Source: CAJXJP01 sp963926055
GTDB lineage: Bacteria; Patescibacteriota; Gracilibacteria; BD1-5; UBA6164
Assembly (NCBI GenBank): GCA_963926055.1
Contig: CAWUVK010000003.1
Span: forward strand, 248,001 to 312,000
Length of the DNA: 64,000 nucleotides
Direction: 5' to 3'
Shown here: piece after piece, positions 9,489 through 19,323 of the stretch
Layout: every line of letters starts with the position of its first letter
How positions within the stretch are numbered: position 1 is the first letter of the stretch
Notes under the pieces: model-generated
Told to the model about the DNA's origin: nothing
Databases searched by the model: none
What the model saw: only the letters and a program-made list of their open reading frames with translations
Made by a program: the position numbers and the translations under genes

Positions 9489-9689
9489 ATGATTTACGCT
9501 GTTAGAAATGAAGGTGAAACGAATGAAAAACTAATTTTAAGATACAAAAAATTATTTTTCCAATCAAGAATAGCCAACAAAATTAAAACTGAAAGATACG
9601 CTGTAGGGAAACCTTCAAATAAAAAATTAAGAGAAAAAGCTATTGTTAGAGAACATTACAGAATGTTAAATACGAAAGTTTACTTTTAA
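9489..9689 (+). CDS. rpsU: 30S ribosomal protein bS21
   Basis: 66 aa. Begins MIYAVRNEGETNEKLILRYKK; the segment R-I-A-N-K-I-K-T-E-R-Y...KPSNKKLREKA corresponds to the bS21 core (R-R-R-x-Y/F-x-x-K-P-S-x-x-R-K-x-K). I chose ATG 9489 over the longer frame because of the textbook SD eight bases upstream. bS21 sits next to the 16S 3' end in the 30S subunit. Own promoter, leader hairpin and terminator: a separately controlled unit. Confidence 0.85.
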   Translation: MIYAVRNEGETNEKLILRYKKLFFQSRIANKIKTERYAVGKPSNKKLREKAIVREHYRMLNTKVYF

Positions 9690-9716
9690 TCGAATCTTTT
9701 TGTAGCGCTAATGCAC

Positions 9717-9760
9717 AAAACAAAAAAACCATTCAAAAATATTTGTTTGGTTTTTTTGTT
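9717..9760 (+). terminator. Intrinsic terminator after rpsU
   Basis: Arms CAAAAAAACCA / TGGTTTTTTTG. Confidence 0.75.
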
Positions 9761-9810
9761 GTTTATAAATATACTAGAATTATAAAAATATAAAGAGTTA
9801 AAATAAAAAT

Positions 9811-11193
9811 ATGTTTAAAAAAATAGTGTGACTCGGTTTTGCGACAAAATGAAAAAATGCAAAAGATGTAGAAAAATATATTCAAACTTTAGTTGACTGA
9901 TGAGCTACAGAATTTTTTACGGGGTATAATCCACCATATTGGTCAGATAAATTTGGTTTCGAAGTGAGTCCAAATGGGAGATTCTCAGAACACGAACAAA
10001 TTACTGATTTTGAAACCCTTAAAGCTATTGTTCATGAAGTTCATAAACATAACTTAGAAGTTTTTATAAATCTAAATGCGTGGTATTATACAGATGAAAC
10101 ATTTGATCTAATTATTCAAATGGTCGAAGAATTCCAAAGTATAAATATTGATGGAATTATTTGTGGAAATATTACTATTTTAGAATATTTAAAATCTATT
10201 AATTATGCTGGAAAAATAAATATTTCTACTATTTTAGCAGTCTATAACACACAGGCAATTTCATTTATGCTGGACAATTATGATGTAAATAAAGTGATTT
10301 TATCTCGTGAAGTAACTCTAAAAGAAATTGAAAATATTGTTACGACATTTCCAAATGTAGAATTTGAAGTTTTTTGAGAATGAGATTTTTGTCGTTATAA
10401 TAATGGACTTTGTTTTGCTGAACATAAATACTGAGCAAAAGATATTTGTACCATTGTTGTAAATGACTTAATTACAAAAAAAAGATTTAGACCAGATTTT
10501 AAAAAAATATTGCAAAACTCTGAACTTTCTAATCAACAAAAAATCGAAGAATTAGATGACTCATATAAAGATGTTTTTGAACAAATTGAAGATATATTTT
10601 TAGCTTTAGATATTTGATTATCTGATAGTGAGGGATTACTCGATAAATTATTTCAACTGGTGTATAAAAATACAAAAAGAGTAGATCTATTTGTAGACGC
10701 TATGAAACCAATGAGTCATCAGAGAAATAAAAATATTTTAATATTTTTCAAAGCAGTAAAATTTATTTTACAAAATAAAGACCAAAATAATTTTGATGAT
10801 AAAAAATTATCTGTTTTAGTTGATCTAAAATTAGAATTAGAACAAAATATAAAATCAGCAATGGAATACAATATTCAAAAAGTAAAAAATGTTTGAGGAG
10901 AAGCAAAACTCAAAGCGCAAGAATTAGCAAGCTTTTATTCAAAATGAGATAATTTAAATTTATATACATATTTATTTTTCTCTCAATTTGATAATATTCA
11001 AACTGTAAAATTTCCAACAAGAGGGAGAAATTACAATGAAAAGCTGCAAAAGATAACACAGGTCGTAAATGATGGAAAGATCGACGTAGAAGCAGAATTT
11101 GATAGGTCTATTAATATCGAAAGAACTCATTATGATCTCACATATCTATTTGGAGAAAAGTTATGGTTCAGAGAAATGCTCAAAAATATATAA
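9811..11193 (+). CDS. Peptidase U32 family protein
   Basis: 460 aa. TIM-barrel-like N-terminal half with the order expected of U32 proteins: GGATEFFTGYN, then DFETLKAIVHEVHKHNLEVFINLN, VNKVILSREVTLKEIENI and EFEVFGEGDFCRYNNGLCF. Cys residues at F-C-R-Y...L-C-F and D-I-C lie where family members (UbiU/V, RlhA, YrrN/O) bind an iron-sulphur cluster. Family members act in RNA hydroxylation or quinone synthesis; true peptidase activity is doubtful. No partner gene nearby indicates the substrate. Start ATG has no SD. Confidence 0.75.
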
Positions 11194-11198
11194 AAAAT

Positions 11199-11226
11199 AA
11201 AAAACCGGCCTAGGCCGGTTTTTTTA
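11199..11226. terminator. Bidirectional intrinsic terminator
   Basis: AAAACCGGCC-TA-GGCCGGTTTT with T-run: the most GC-rich hairpin of this region. Confidence 0.9.
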
Positions 11227-11538
11227 CTCACAAATTGATTCAATAAGTATTTCAGCAGAAAAACTTATAAATTTAATTTTTACAGTATTATCTAAAAAAT
11301 AATACACTTTTTTTCTCTGACAATCATATTTAAGTGAACCTAAGATAGTATCATAATAATAAATATGGAGCGTATTTGCATATTCAGGATCACTATTCCA
11401 TCTTATTTCTTCCATATCAATATTGTTGTGGTTTACTCCTATTTGTTTGAAAATAAAAGTAATGGTATGTTTATCAATCTCTATAGCTTCACAACTAAAT
11501 GATAATAAATATATCCATACTGACAAAACAAACTTCAT
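11224..11538 (-). CDS. Small exported protein of unknown function
   Basis: 104 aa. Signal peptide MKFVLSVWIYLLSFSCEA, then a short soluble domain with Y-D-C-Q-R-K and a terminal C-E. I do not recognise it. Two oddities: an SD-like AGGAAGG lies about 5 bases before the ATG, unusual here, and its two glycines use GGN rather than TGA. Both could mean recent acquisition, but the sample of codons is tiny. Confidence 0.6.
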   Translation of the reverse strand: MKFVLSVWIYLLSFSCEAIEIDKHTITFIFKQIGVNHNNIDMEEIRWNSDPEYANTLHIYYYDTILGSLKYDCQRKKVYYFLDNTVKIKFISFSAEILIESICE

Positions 11539-11684
11539 TTACCTTCCTAATGTTTTGTAGTGGTTTTCAAAAAAAATAGTAGAGGTATTATATTAAAATA
11601 ATTTGCTTGTCAAAAAATTATTTTCTTTGACAATAGAGCCAAAATAGATAAATTTATATAAATTAATATTTATAAATAAAAATT

Positions 11685-12455
11685 ATGGGAAGAGGACCAG
11701 TTGTACAACAAAGAAAAAATGTGGTGAACGCAGCAAAAGGAAAAGTATTTTCAATTCATGCTAAATTAATAGCAATTGCAGCTCAAAAATGATGAGATGT
11801 TGATAGTAATCCATCACTTCATACTGCTGTTCATAAAGCAAGAAAAGCAGGAGTTCCAAACGATACGATAGACAGAGCTATAAAAAAATGAACGTGAGAA
11901 GACAAAGATGCAGCTCAAATTTTAGAAATCACTTACGAATGATATGCTCCAGGTTGAGTTGCTGTTATGGTTACAACTCTCACTGATAACAAAAATAGAA
12001 CGGTTTCAAATATACGTCACGCATTTTCAAAATTTGGTGGAAATATGGGTGAAAATGGGGTAGTATCATGGATGTTTCACAGAAAATGAGTTATATTTAT
12101 AGATCCAAAGAAATATGAATATGAAGCAATAGAAGAACTTGTTTTTGAAACAGCAGCAGAAGATATTATTTGAGAAGAAAATTATATTAAGATTCTCACT
12201 TCTTTAGAAGATTTTCATGATGTTGAAAATTTTTTTGAAGAAAAACAAATAGAACTTATGGAATCAAAAGTTGATTATGTTCCTGATAATGAAATACAAT
12301 TAGATAATTTTGATAAAATCCTCCAATTCAAAAAAATGATGGAAGCTTTTGACTCAGATGAAGACGTTTCTCAAGTATCTACCAATGAAATCATTTCAGA
12401 TGAACTTTCAGCTGAAGTAGATGCATTTATAGAAAAAAATACCTTTAGAACCTAA
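11685..12455 (+). CDS. yebC: YebC/PmpR family protein
   Basis: 256 aa. GRGPVVQQRKNVVNAAKGKVFS-(I/K) resembles the YebC start, followed by K-A-R-K-A-G-V-P-N-D-T-I-D-R-A-I-K-K-G, I-T-Y-E-G-Y-A-P-G-G-V-A-V-M-V and NKNRTVSNIRHAFSKFGGNMGENGVVSWMF, all strongly conserved family blocks. Members bind DNA or act as ribosome-associated factors relieving stalling. Monocistronic, terminator directly after. The first residues differ from the usual M-(A/S)-G-H-S-K-W. Confidence 0.95.
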
Positions 12456-12491
12456 AAAAAAAAGCATAAATAATTATTTATGCTTTTTTAA
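12454..12491. terminator. Intrinsic terminator after yebC
   Basis: AAAAGCATAAATA / TATTTATGCTTTT. Confidence 0.85.
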
Positions 12492-12503
12492 AATATTTGT
12501 TCG

Positions 12504-12537
12504 AAAAAAAAGATAATCTTTCGATTATCCTTTTTTA
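12504..12537 (-). terminator. Intrinsic terminator of rpmG
   Basis: Stem AAAGGATAATC / GATTATCTTT on the minus strand, overlapping the end of the gene. Confidence 0.75.
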
Positions 12538-12707
12538 ATTTCTTTCATTTTTAACACTTCGTGTTTTTTTGTCATTTTATTATATTTTCTTAGTTCTGGT
12601 CCTTTTTTACCAGCTTCGAAATTCTTTTTTTGAATGTTTGTCATGTGAACCATATTTCCAGTTTCTGTTGAGTAGAATGCTACATATGTTCTTTTACCTT
12701 TAGCCAT
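12525..12707 (-). CDS. rpmG: 50S ribosomal protein bL33
   Basis: 60 aa. MAKGKRTYVAFYSTETGNMVHMTNIQKKN...L-R-K-Y-N matches bL33 (Y-x-T-x-K-N...P-x-x-L-x-L-x-K-Y) with substitutions. No zinc-binding cysteines, so a C- form. Component of the large subunit near the E site. Frr follows upstream on the same strand, but the 125 bp gap makes co-transcription uncertain. Confidence 0.88.
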   Translation of the reverse strand: MAKGKRTYVAFYSTETGNMVHMTNIQKKNFEAGKKGPELRKYNKMTKKHEVLKMKEIKKG

Positions 12708-12832
12708 CTTGGTTTAAAATTAATGTATTAAATTGTTTTTTATTTTCTCTATTTTTTGAAAAAAATAGAAATTACTGCGAGATTATATAAAAATTATTAT
12801 ATTAATCAAGTTTTTTTTGATATTTTTTATGA

Positions 12833-13378
12833 TTATATTTTCATAATATCAGCTTCTTTATGTTTAAAATGTTCATCTGCTGTTTTATTTGCAGATTCAA
12901 TCATTTTTTGTAGTTCTTCTTCGAAGTCTTTTCTTTCGTCTTCTGAAATTTCTTTATTATCTTCAGCTTTTTTTATTTTTTTCATTTCATCAGCTCTTAC
13001 ATTTCTGATTGAAATTTTTCCTTCTTCTAACATTTTTTTAGCAATTTTTGCAATTTCTTTTCTTCTTTCTTCTGTTAAAGCAGGTACTTTAATCATGATA
13101 GAATCAGCCATTGTTTGAGGATTTAACCCTAAACCTGAATCAGTAATTGCTTTTGCAATTGAATGAAGAACCGTTTTATCCCAAGCTTTGATGCTCATAG
13201 TTTGAGAATCCATAAGTGATACAGAAGCTGTATTTTTAAGTGGTTGCATAGAACCATATGATTCTACTAAAATATCTTCCACCATAGCAGGATTTGCTCT
13301 TCCAAGTTGTAATTTAGAATATTCATAATCTAGATGACTTACGGCTTTATCTAACGCTTGTTTTGCAGAGTCTAACAT
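12833..13378 (-). CDS. frr: Ribosome recycling factor
   Basis: 181 aa, standard length. MLDSAKQALDKAVSHLDYEYSKLQLGRANPAMVEDILVESYG...I-K-V-P-A-L-T-E-E-R-R-K-E...A-R-N-V-R family blocks are all present (here S-I-R-N-V-R-A-D). Splits post-termination ribosomes with EF-G. All glycines visible are GGN. Confidence 0.96.
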   Translation of the reverse strand: MLDSAKQALDKAVSHLDYEYSKLQLGRANPAMVEDILVESYGSMQPLKNTASVSLMDSQTMSIKAWDKTVLHSIAKAITDSGLGLNPQTMADSIMIKVPALTEERRKEIAKIAKKMLEEGKISIRNVRADEMKKIKKAEDNKEISEDERKDFEEELQKMIESANKTADEHFKHKEADIMKI

Positions 13379-13520
13379 AGTTTTATAGTAATTTTTAAGA
13401 ATAATTGTTTATTATGACACAGATTATATAAAAATATACAAAAAAATCAACTTTTTTGCTTTACAAATGCAAAAAGAAAATTATTATAACGTGTGACTAT
13501 ATTCATTAAAGCTGGTGAAA

Positions 13521-14231
13521 ATGACAATTTTAGAAGTAAAAAATATTGTAAAATATCTCGCAAAAAAAGAAATTTTAAAAGATGTGAGTTTTTCTGTTGA
13601 AGCTGGAGAAATTTATGGATTTCTATGACCAAATGGTGCTGGGAAAACTACGACAATGAAATGTATTATGGGTTTAATAGAGCCAGAATCAGGAGAAATT
13701 TCTGTTTTTTGAGAAAAAGGTCTGACAAAAAAAGCAAAAGAACAAATTGGTTTTATGCCAGAAAATACCTATTTATATAAACATTTAACTGGGAGAGAAT
13801 TTTTAAATTTTAATGGAAAATTTTTCTGATTAGAATGAGAAACACTCAAAGCGAGAGTTGATGAATTATTACAAAAAGTTGGGTTAGAAGATGCAGCAGA
13901 TAAATATCTACATTCGTACTCAAAAGGAATGTTACAAAGAGTTGGTCTCGCACAATCAATTATCAATAAACCAAAACTTGTGTTCTTAGATGAACCAATG
14001 AGTGGTTTAGATCCAATCGGGAGAAAAATGGTAAAAGATCTTTTAGTTTCTCTTAGGCAAGAGGGAACAACGATATTTTTCAATACTCATATTCTCGCTG
14101 ATGTAGAAAGTATTTGTGATAGAGTGAGCATTATTCACAAATGAAATTTAATCGTAGAAGGAACAAAAATTTCTGATATTTCAGGAAGTTTAGAAGATTT
14201 CTTTATAAAAAATATAGAAGAAAATTCATAA
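13521..14231 (+). CDS. ABC transporter ATP-binding protein
   Basis: 236 aa. Complete nucleotide-binding domain: Walker A GPNGAGKTTT (its first Gly is TGA), Q-loop region IGFMPEN, signature YSKGMLQRVGLA, Walker B LVFLDEPMSGLD, H-loop NTHIL. Closest in style to CcmA/NatA-type ATPases of multidrug or Na+ exporters (subfamily with MPE-x-x-x-L-Y). No permease gene is adjacent: the next gene is ftsA on the other strand. Partner membrane subunits must be elsewhere. Confidence 0.93.
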
Positions 14232-14235
14232 AAAT

Positions 14236-14271
14236 AAAAAAACCAGCTTTCGCTGGTTTTTTTATTTTCAT
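14236..14271. terminator. Bidirectional intrinsic terminator
   Basis: AAAACCAGC-TTTC-GCTGGTTTT between the ABC ATPase and ftsA; it overlaps the ftsA stop. Confidence 0.88.
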
Positions 14272-15446
14272 ATTTCTAATAATGCTGATTTAAGACTTTC
14301 TTCGATTGGGTCGTTTTCATTTTTAATAAACTGAAGTGTTCCCATCATTAAAGCATAAATATTGAGATTTGATTTTGAAGAATCGATATTTTCAAAAAAT
14401 TCAATTTTTGGTGAAATAAATGATATTTCTTTTGCGATTTTTAAATTATTTTTATTGAGATTTTGTTGTGATAAATAATTTCTTAAAAATTTATTACTTC
14501 CTCATCCAATCATGAAAAAATCACTTGGACAAATATCACTTTGCACTATTTCTTCGAGAGAAATAATTAAAATATTTTCAAATATTTCTAAAAATTGTTG
14601 TTTTTCGAGTTCATAAATATCTTGATCTATGGTTTGAATAATCTCAATTTTTGTTCTATTATAATTATTTCTAATATTTTTAATCAAAGTATCTATTCAA
14701 AATGCATGTTTTCTCACTCCGAGTATTTTATTATCTTTTTTTACGATAATCGAAGTTTGAGTACTTCACACATCTATGATAACAACATCTTGCTTTTTAG
14801 GGAAGAGATTGGTAACAGCAAATTCACTTGGAATAATTTTTTTAATATTTTTCCCGAGATATCTTGCTATGGTTTGGATATTTTGATATTTATTTTCAGG
14901 AATAAATATATTGAGTAAATCAATAGAAATTTTTTCAGGATTTGTATCAATTAATTTTTTTACTTTCTTTTTATCAGCTTTAATTTCTGGAATTCATCCG
15001 ATTATCAAGCGAACATCTTTTTTCTTATATCAAGAATTTTGAGCAATGGTTTTATAATGTTTTTTGAGAGCTTGGGTTTCAGTTTCTCAAATTATTTTTT
15101 TGAGTTCTTTTTTATCGATATTTTTATCAATATTTTCTCTGATATAATTTATTTTACTTGTTTGGAAAAATATTTCATCAAAAGGAATATTTAAAACTAT
15201 ATCTTCTATTGTTATCCCAGCATCATCTTCTGCTTTTTTTATTGCTCAGGCAATATTATTACAAACATTTTTTAGGTTTACAAATTCATGCATGACAATA
15301 TCGTCTGCATTTTGTCTTTTTTCTCAGTATCATAACAGCTCCATTTCACAATTATGGAACGTACATATTCCTACACGGATTTTGTACGTTCCAATATCGA
15401 TAATTCAGAGAATTTTTGGAGCAATTTTAGTTGTTTTAAAGCTCAT
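14262..15446 (-). CDS. ftsA: Cell division protein FtsA
   Basis: 394 aa. Actin-fold ATPase blocks: ILGIIDIGTYKIRVGICT (phosphate 1), EMELLGYGE, a SHS2-like 1C region, DVVIIDVGSTQTSIIVKKD (phosphate 2) and FFMIGGGSNKF (adenosine). Several glycines are TGA. Tethers FtsZ to the membrane; I do not see an obvious C-terminal amphipathic helix, and the tail ends soon after MMGTLQF. No ftsZ adjacent. PilM is the main alternative because it shares this fold; the length and 1C-like insert favour FtsA. Confidence 0.75.
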
Positions 15447-15459
15447 TTTAAGGAATTTT

Positions 15460-15978
15460 TTATGACATAATTTTTTTTCCTAATTTTTTTAAGAGATTAT
15501 TTCATTCTGTAACTTCACCAGCTCAAATAAGAGCCATAGCTAAATCTTCAGTAATTAGTTCATCTCCAGGAGCTAAATTTAAAGCTCTTTTTAAAATAAT
15601 AATTCATTTTTGAGTTTTTCCTTCGAGAGTATAAGCCCATCCAAGATTTCTTAAAACTTCAGAATTATTTCCTAAAAGTTCGTTTGATTTTTCTAAATAT
15701 TTAATTGCTTCACTGACTTTATCTTTTGATAAAAGAATAAAACCTTTGAGATAACAACCAGTTGCCGATGCTTTATTTAAACTCATAGCATGGTTGATTG
15801 ATTTTAATGCTTTATCTAATTCTCCTTGAAATAAGTAAATATCAGATAATTCTTCGTATAATCTATAGTCATCGTTGTATTGAACAATACTTTTTTCTAA
15901 AATTTCAATGGCTTGAGTAAAGTTTTGGTTTGCTTTTAATTTTTCGACTTCCATTACTATATCTGTAATTTTGTTCAT
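15460..15978 (-). CDS. TPR-repeat protein
   Basis: 172 aa. Three to four tetratricopeptide repeats, for example LYEELSDIYLFQGELDKALKS, CYLKGFILLSKDKVSEAI and VLRNLGWAYTLEGKTQKG. A soluble protein-protein adaptor with no signal peptide. It ends 13 bp before the ftsA start and begins 50 bp after dnaN, so dnaN-TPR-ftsA probably form one operon. Function unknown. Confidence 0.85.
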
Positions 15979-16028
15979 TTTTTCTAATCAATATGTAAAT
16001 TATCTAGCACACTATTATATTCAAATTT

Positions 16029-17156
16029 TTATATTTTCAATGGCATAATTATATGTTTGAAAGAATCGTTATTTTTTGCTTTTTCTGGATCAACTATAGG
16101 AGTGATAGAAATTGGAGCAAGTGGGTTTTCAAAACGAATAGATACATGAGTTGTTTCAATAACGCCTAATACTTCTAAAAAGTATGTAGAATTCACCCCA
16201 ACAATATTATCTTCTCATTCCACAGCACTCGCAAGATTTACATTTCCTTCACCAATTTGAGTTTCTGAAGTTTCAAGTAATACACCATTTTCTCCTGAAA
16301 TACTCATTTTAATTGAATAATTATTTTCTCTTGAAACTAAATTAATTTTTTTCAAAGCCGTGATTAAATCAACTCTGTTTATTTCTGCTTTTGTAGAAAA
16401 ACTTGTTGGAAAAAAGTTTCCATAATCTGGGAATTTTCCGTTGAGTAAACGAGAAAATATTTTTGTATTTCCAGCAATAAATGCTATTTGGCTTTCACCA
16501 GAAACGATTTTTACTGCGTCACCATCATTTATAATACTTCTAATTTGAGAAGCTGTTTTATTTGGAATAATTCCTGAAAAACTATGAGCTGCTGCATTAT
16601 CAAGAGTCGTTTTAAATTCTGAAAGTCTAAAACTATCTGTTGAAGCAAAAATAGCTTCGTTTGCTTTAATATTTACTGAAATCCCAGCTAACGTTGGTCT
16701 AATATTTCCTTCAGCTGAAGAAAAAAGTGTTTTTTCAATTGATTTTCTCACGACACTTCCAGATAAACTTAAGCTAATTTCTTCTTTAATTGCAGGGATA
16801 AGAGGAAATTCATTTGCGTCATATCATTTCATTTTTAATTTTCCACTTGCAGATTCGATTCTAATTGATTCGTCATTAGTTAATTCAATTTTTACAAAAT
16901 CATCGTTTACGAGAGAAACATAATTACTAAATAATTTTGAAGGAATACAAAATGCTCATTCTTGAGATATTTCAATATCTTCTGAAATAACGTATTCAAT
17001 AGCCATTTCTAAATTATTTGAAGTCAGAATAATGTTGTTAAAATTCACTTTTAAAAGTATGTTTTCCAAAATCGGAGTTGTCGTTACAGATGCTGTAGCG
17101 TGGTTTACGATATCAAGTCATTTTTTCAAAGCACTTGTTTTTATGGTAAATTTCAT
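16029..17156 (-). CDS. dnaN: DNA polymerase III subunit beta (sliding clamp)
   Basis: 375 aa, usual length. MKFTIKTSALKKGLDIVNHAT...TTPILENILLKV, the middle block DSFRLSEF, L-N-G-K-F-P-D-Y and a C-terminal PLAPISITP (clamp proteins usually end with P-(V/M)-R). The end is extended here to about 30 residues after PISITP, finishing HIIMPLKI. Forms the processivity ring. First gene of the dnaN-TPR-ftsA cluster, close to priA. Confidence 0.93.
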
Positions 17157-17278
17157 AAGTGGCTATTTGTAAATAAATATTTATTCATTTTTACTGAATA
17201 ATTTGAGAAAATCAAGCAGTTTTAAATTTATTTGTGAAAAACTTTTTTTTGATAGTTTATTTCAGCAAAAACTAAAAA

Positions 17279-18286
17279 TTATTGTTCAAAGATGACAGAT
17301 AATTGAGAGTTTCAAATTATTTGTTTTTCGATTAATTTGAGTAATTCACGTATATTATCTCATTTGAGAATTATTTTGTAAAAATATTGATTATTTTTTT
17401 TAAAACTTCCGGGAGTCATAAAAATATGATATTTATTTTCAAATGAATTTTGATTTATATTATCAAGTTTGATTTTGAGTTTTTTAGTAAAATCTTTTGA
17501 TTTTTCATCGGTTTTATTTCTATATTCAAGTGTTACCATTTCACAAAAAGGAGGGTAGAGAAACATTTTTCTTTCTTGAAGTGTTTGAGTAAAAAATTCT
17601 TTATAATTTTTTTGAGTAATTGCTTCCACTATTTCATTTTCAGGAACAAATGTTTGAATAATAAATTCTGTTTGCTGTCCATTTCTTCCTCATCTTCATA
17701 AAAGTTGTTTGATATTTTGATAGAGTTTTTCTTGAGTGTTATATCATGGGATGAGTAATTCTTGTTCTAAAACCATCACAGCAACCAATCCAACATTTTG
17801 AAAATCAAATCCTGTAGTAATCATTTTTGTCCCAATAATTATATCTGCTTTTTTTAATTCTTCTAACGCTCCAGCTTTTTGCGTTTTATTTTTAATAACA
17901 TCAGTATCAAAACGAAAAATATTTATATTTTCTTGAGAGAAATAATTTTTGAGAAAATTTTCAACTTGTTGTGTTCAAATTCAAACTTTTTTGAGAGAAG
18001 TACTCTGACATTTTTCACACGAATGAGGAATATTTTTTGTATTATTACATACATGACACATGAGTTTTTCCGGATACAGATGGACATTCATCGAAACATC
18101 ACATTGATCACATCCAACAATATGCTGACAAGATTCACAGATCATCGTAGAAAATTCTCATCTTTTATTAATATAAACAATTGATTTAAGATTATTTTGA
18201 AAATTTTTCTCTAGTTGAGTGAGTAAAGTATTCGAAAAATAGTGGTTTTTTGTATTTTTGTCTTGATTTAAGTTAACAAGAAGCAT
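17279..18286 (-). CDS. priA: PriA-like protein lacking the N-terminal helicase half
   Basis: 335 aa against about 730 for full PriA. Present: the zinc-binding insert with four C-x-x-C pairs (CESC, CDQC, CHVC, CEKC), helicase lobe 2 with GTKMITTGFDF, motif VI QLLGRGGRNGQQ, and the C-terminal domain with ERKMFLYPPF. Absent: the 3' BD/winged-helix domain and helicase lobe 1 with Walker A and DEAH. An in-frame TAA lies about 30 bp upstream of ATG 18286 and the region beyond it holds an RNA-like element, so the gene is not simply mis-started. Either a reduced PriA or a remnant. Confidence 0.8.
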
Positions 18287-18333
18287 GTTTTTTAAAGTTA
18301 GAAGCCTTTTTTACAAAATAATTGTAAAAATAT

Positions 18334-18362
18334 TTGCAAAATAATCAAATATGTATTATATT
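18334..18362 (+). promoter_or_regulatory. Promoter of the candidate sRNA
   Basis: TTGCAA, 17 bp, TATATT. The predicted start, G18369, is exactly the first base of the RNA stem. Confidence 0.6.
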
Positions 18363-18368
18363 ATTTAT

Positions 18369-18477
18369 GAGGCATATAACGGTAGAAGGTTTCCTCCTTT
18401 AATCCTTGTATTGCTATATGTCTCTCTCTAAATAAATAAAGAATAAAAACTCGAAGAAATTTTCTCCGAGTTTTTTT
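18369..18477 (+). ncRNA. Candidate structured sRNA with anti-SD-like loop
   Basis: About 109 nt, no ORF. Stem 18369-18378 GAGGCAUAUA with 18415-18424 UAUAUGUCUC (10 pairs, one G-U), a 1x1 loop, then CGGUA/UAUUG (two G-U) and AAGG/CCUU. The apical loop presents UUUCCUCCUUUAAU, which contains CCUCCUUUA as at a 16S 3' end. The three G-U pairs would become A-C mismatches on the other strand, which argues for + orientation. Promoter upstream, intrinsic terminator downstream. Not recognised as 6S, SRP or tmRNA. It could instead be the leader of the gene at 18536. Confidence 0.6.
18445..18477 (+). terminator. Intrinsic terminator of the candidate sRNA
   Basis: AAAACTCGAAGAAA / TTTCTCCGAGTTTT with a T7 run. 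Confidence 0.8.
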
Positions 18478-18535
18478 GTTTTTTTATTTTTTATATGATA
18501 TACTTTTTATATTATAAAATTATTATAAAAGGGCA

Positions 18536-19291
18536 ATGAATATACAAAAATTACAACTCGAAAACCAAGATTTAAAGCGTAAACTTGCCAGAGCACAAGC
18601 CTGGATGAAACAAGAAGTAACGAATCAAGTACAATTAATTTGAAAGAATCATTTTCAAGAAAATGATGAAAACAAAGAACTGACTCAAGAAGAAATTTCT
18701 GAAGAAATCACACAATTTATCTGAGAAGTTTTGATGCTCAATGTTCCAAAAGATTTTATGGAAAATGTTATTTCTGCTGAAATCTTATATCATTCACTTG
18801 AACAAAATAATAATTTTGATGGAATCGGGATCATTTCTTCGTATCATAAATCACTTGATGTTTTATTTGAAAATTTTATTACAAAATGATTCAGAAAATT
18901 TGCACAAAAGCAATGACAAACTCATTTAAGAAAAAATGATGTAATGGAAAAAACACTTAATAGTGTTGTAAATCAAAATTATATTTTATGAGCTGGGAGA
19001 TTATTTCATATTCTCAAAATGATTAGAAATAATGATAATTTAGAAGATTATGGAACATGTTTCAAAAAATATTTAGAAAAATATGATTTTCTTGGAAATA
19101 TTTTATTATCAGACGAATTTTTTAATACTTTTTCAAGTTTAGTGAATTCTGATATTTTAGGAAAAAAACGTCATGTTGGAAATATTAATTTTGCAGAAAC
19201 TCAAAAAGCAAGAAAATTACTTATCTGAAATTTCGAAGATAAAAATTGCTTAATCTATAAATTAATAGAAACACAAAAAATAGAATATTAA
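18536..19291 (+). CDS. Hypothetical cytoplasmic protein
   Basis: 251 aa, no signal peptide or membrane segment. The N-terminus (MNIQKLQLENQDLKRKLARAQ) is a short coiled coil. The rest is helical with acidic patches and a late K-K-R-H-V-G-N-I-N-F segment. I do not recognise a family. A weak AAGGG sits 5 bp before the ATG. Flanked by terminators, so monocistronic. Confidence 0.65.
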
Positions 19292-19323
19292 AAAAACTTC
19301 ATATATTTATGAAGTTTTTTTAT
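19289..19323. terminator. Bidirectional intrinsic terminator
   Basis: AAAAACTTCATA / TATGAAGTTTTT; it contains the stop of the minus-strand gene. Confidence 0.85.

Noticed and set aside
18287..18410. Minus-strand SD (TAAAGGAGG) as the ribosome site of priA or a micro-ORF
   Set aside because: It is about 100 bp from the priA start; the nearest ATG gives only M-P-H-K-stop. The stem's G-U pairs support the + strand RNA instead.
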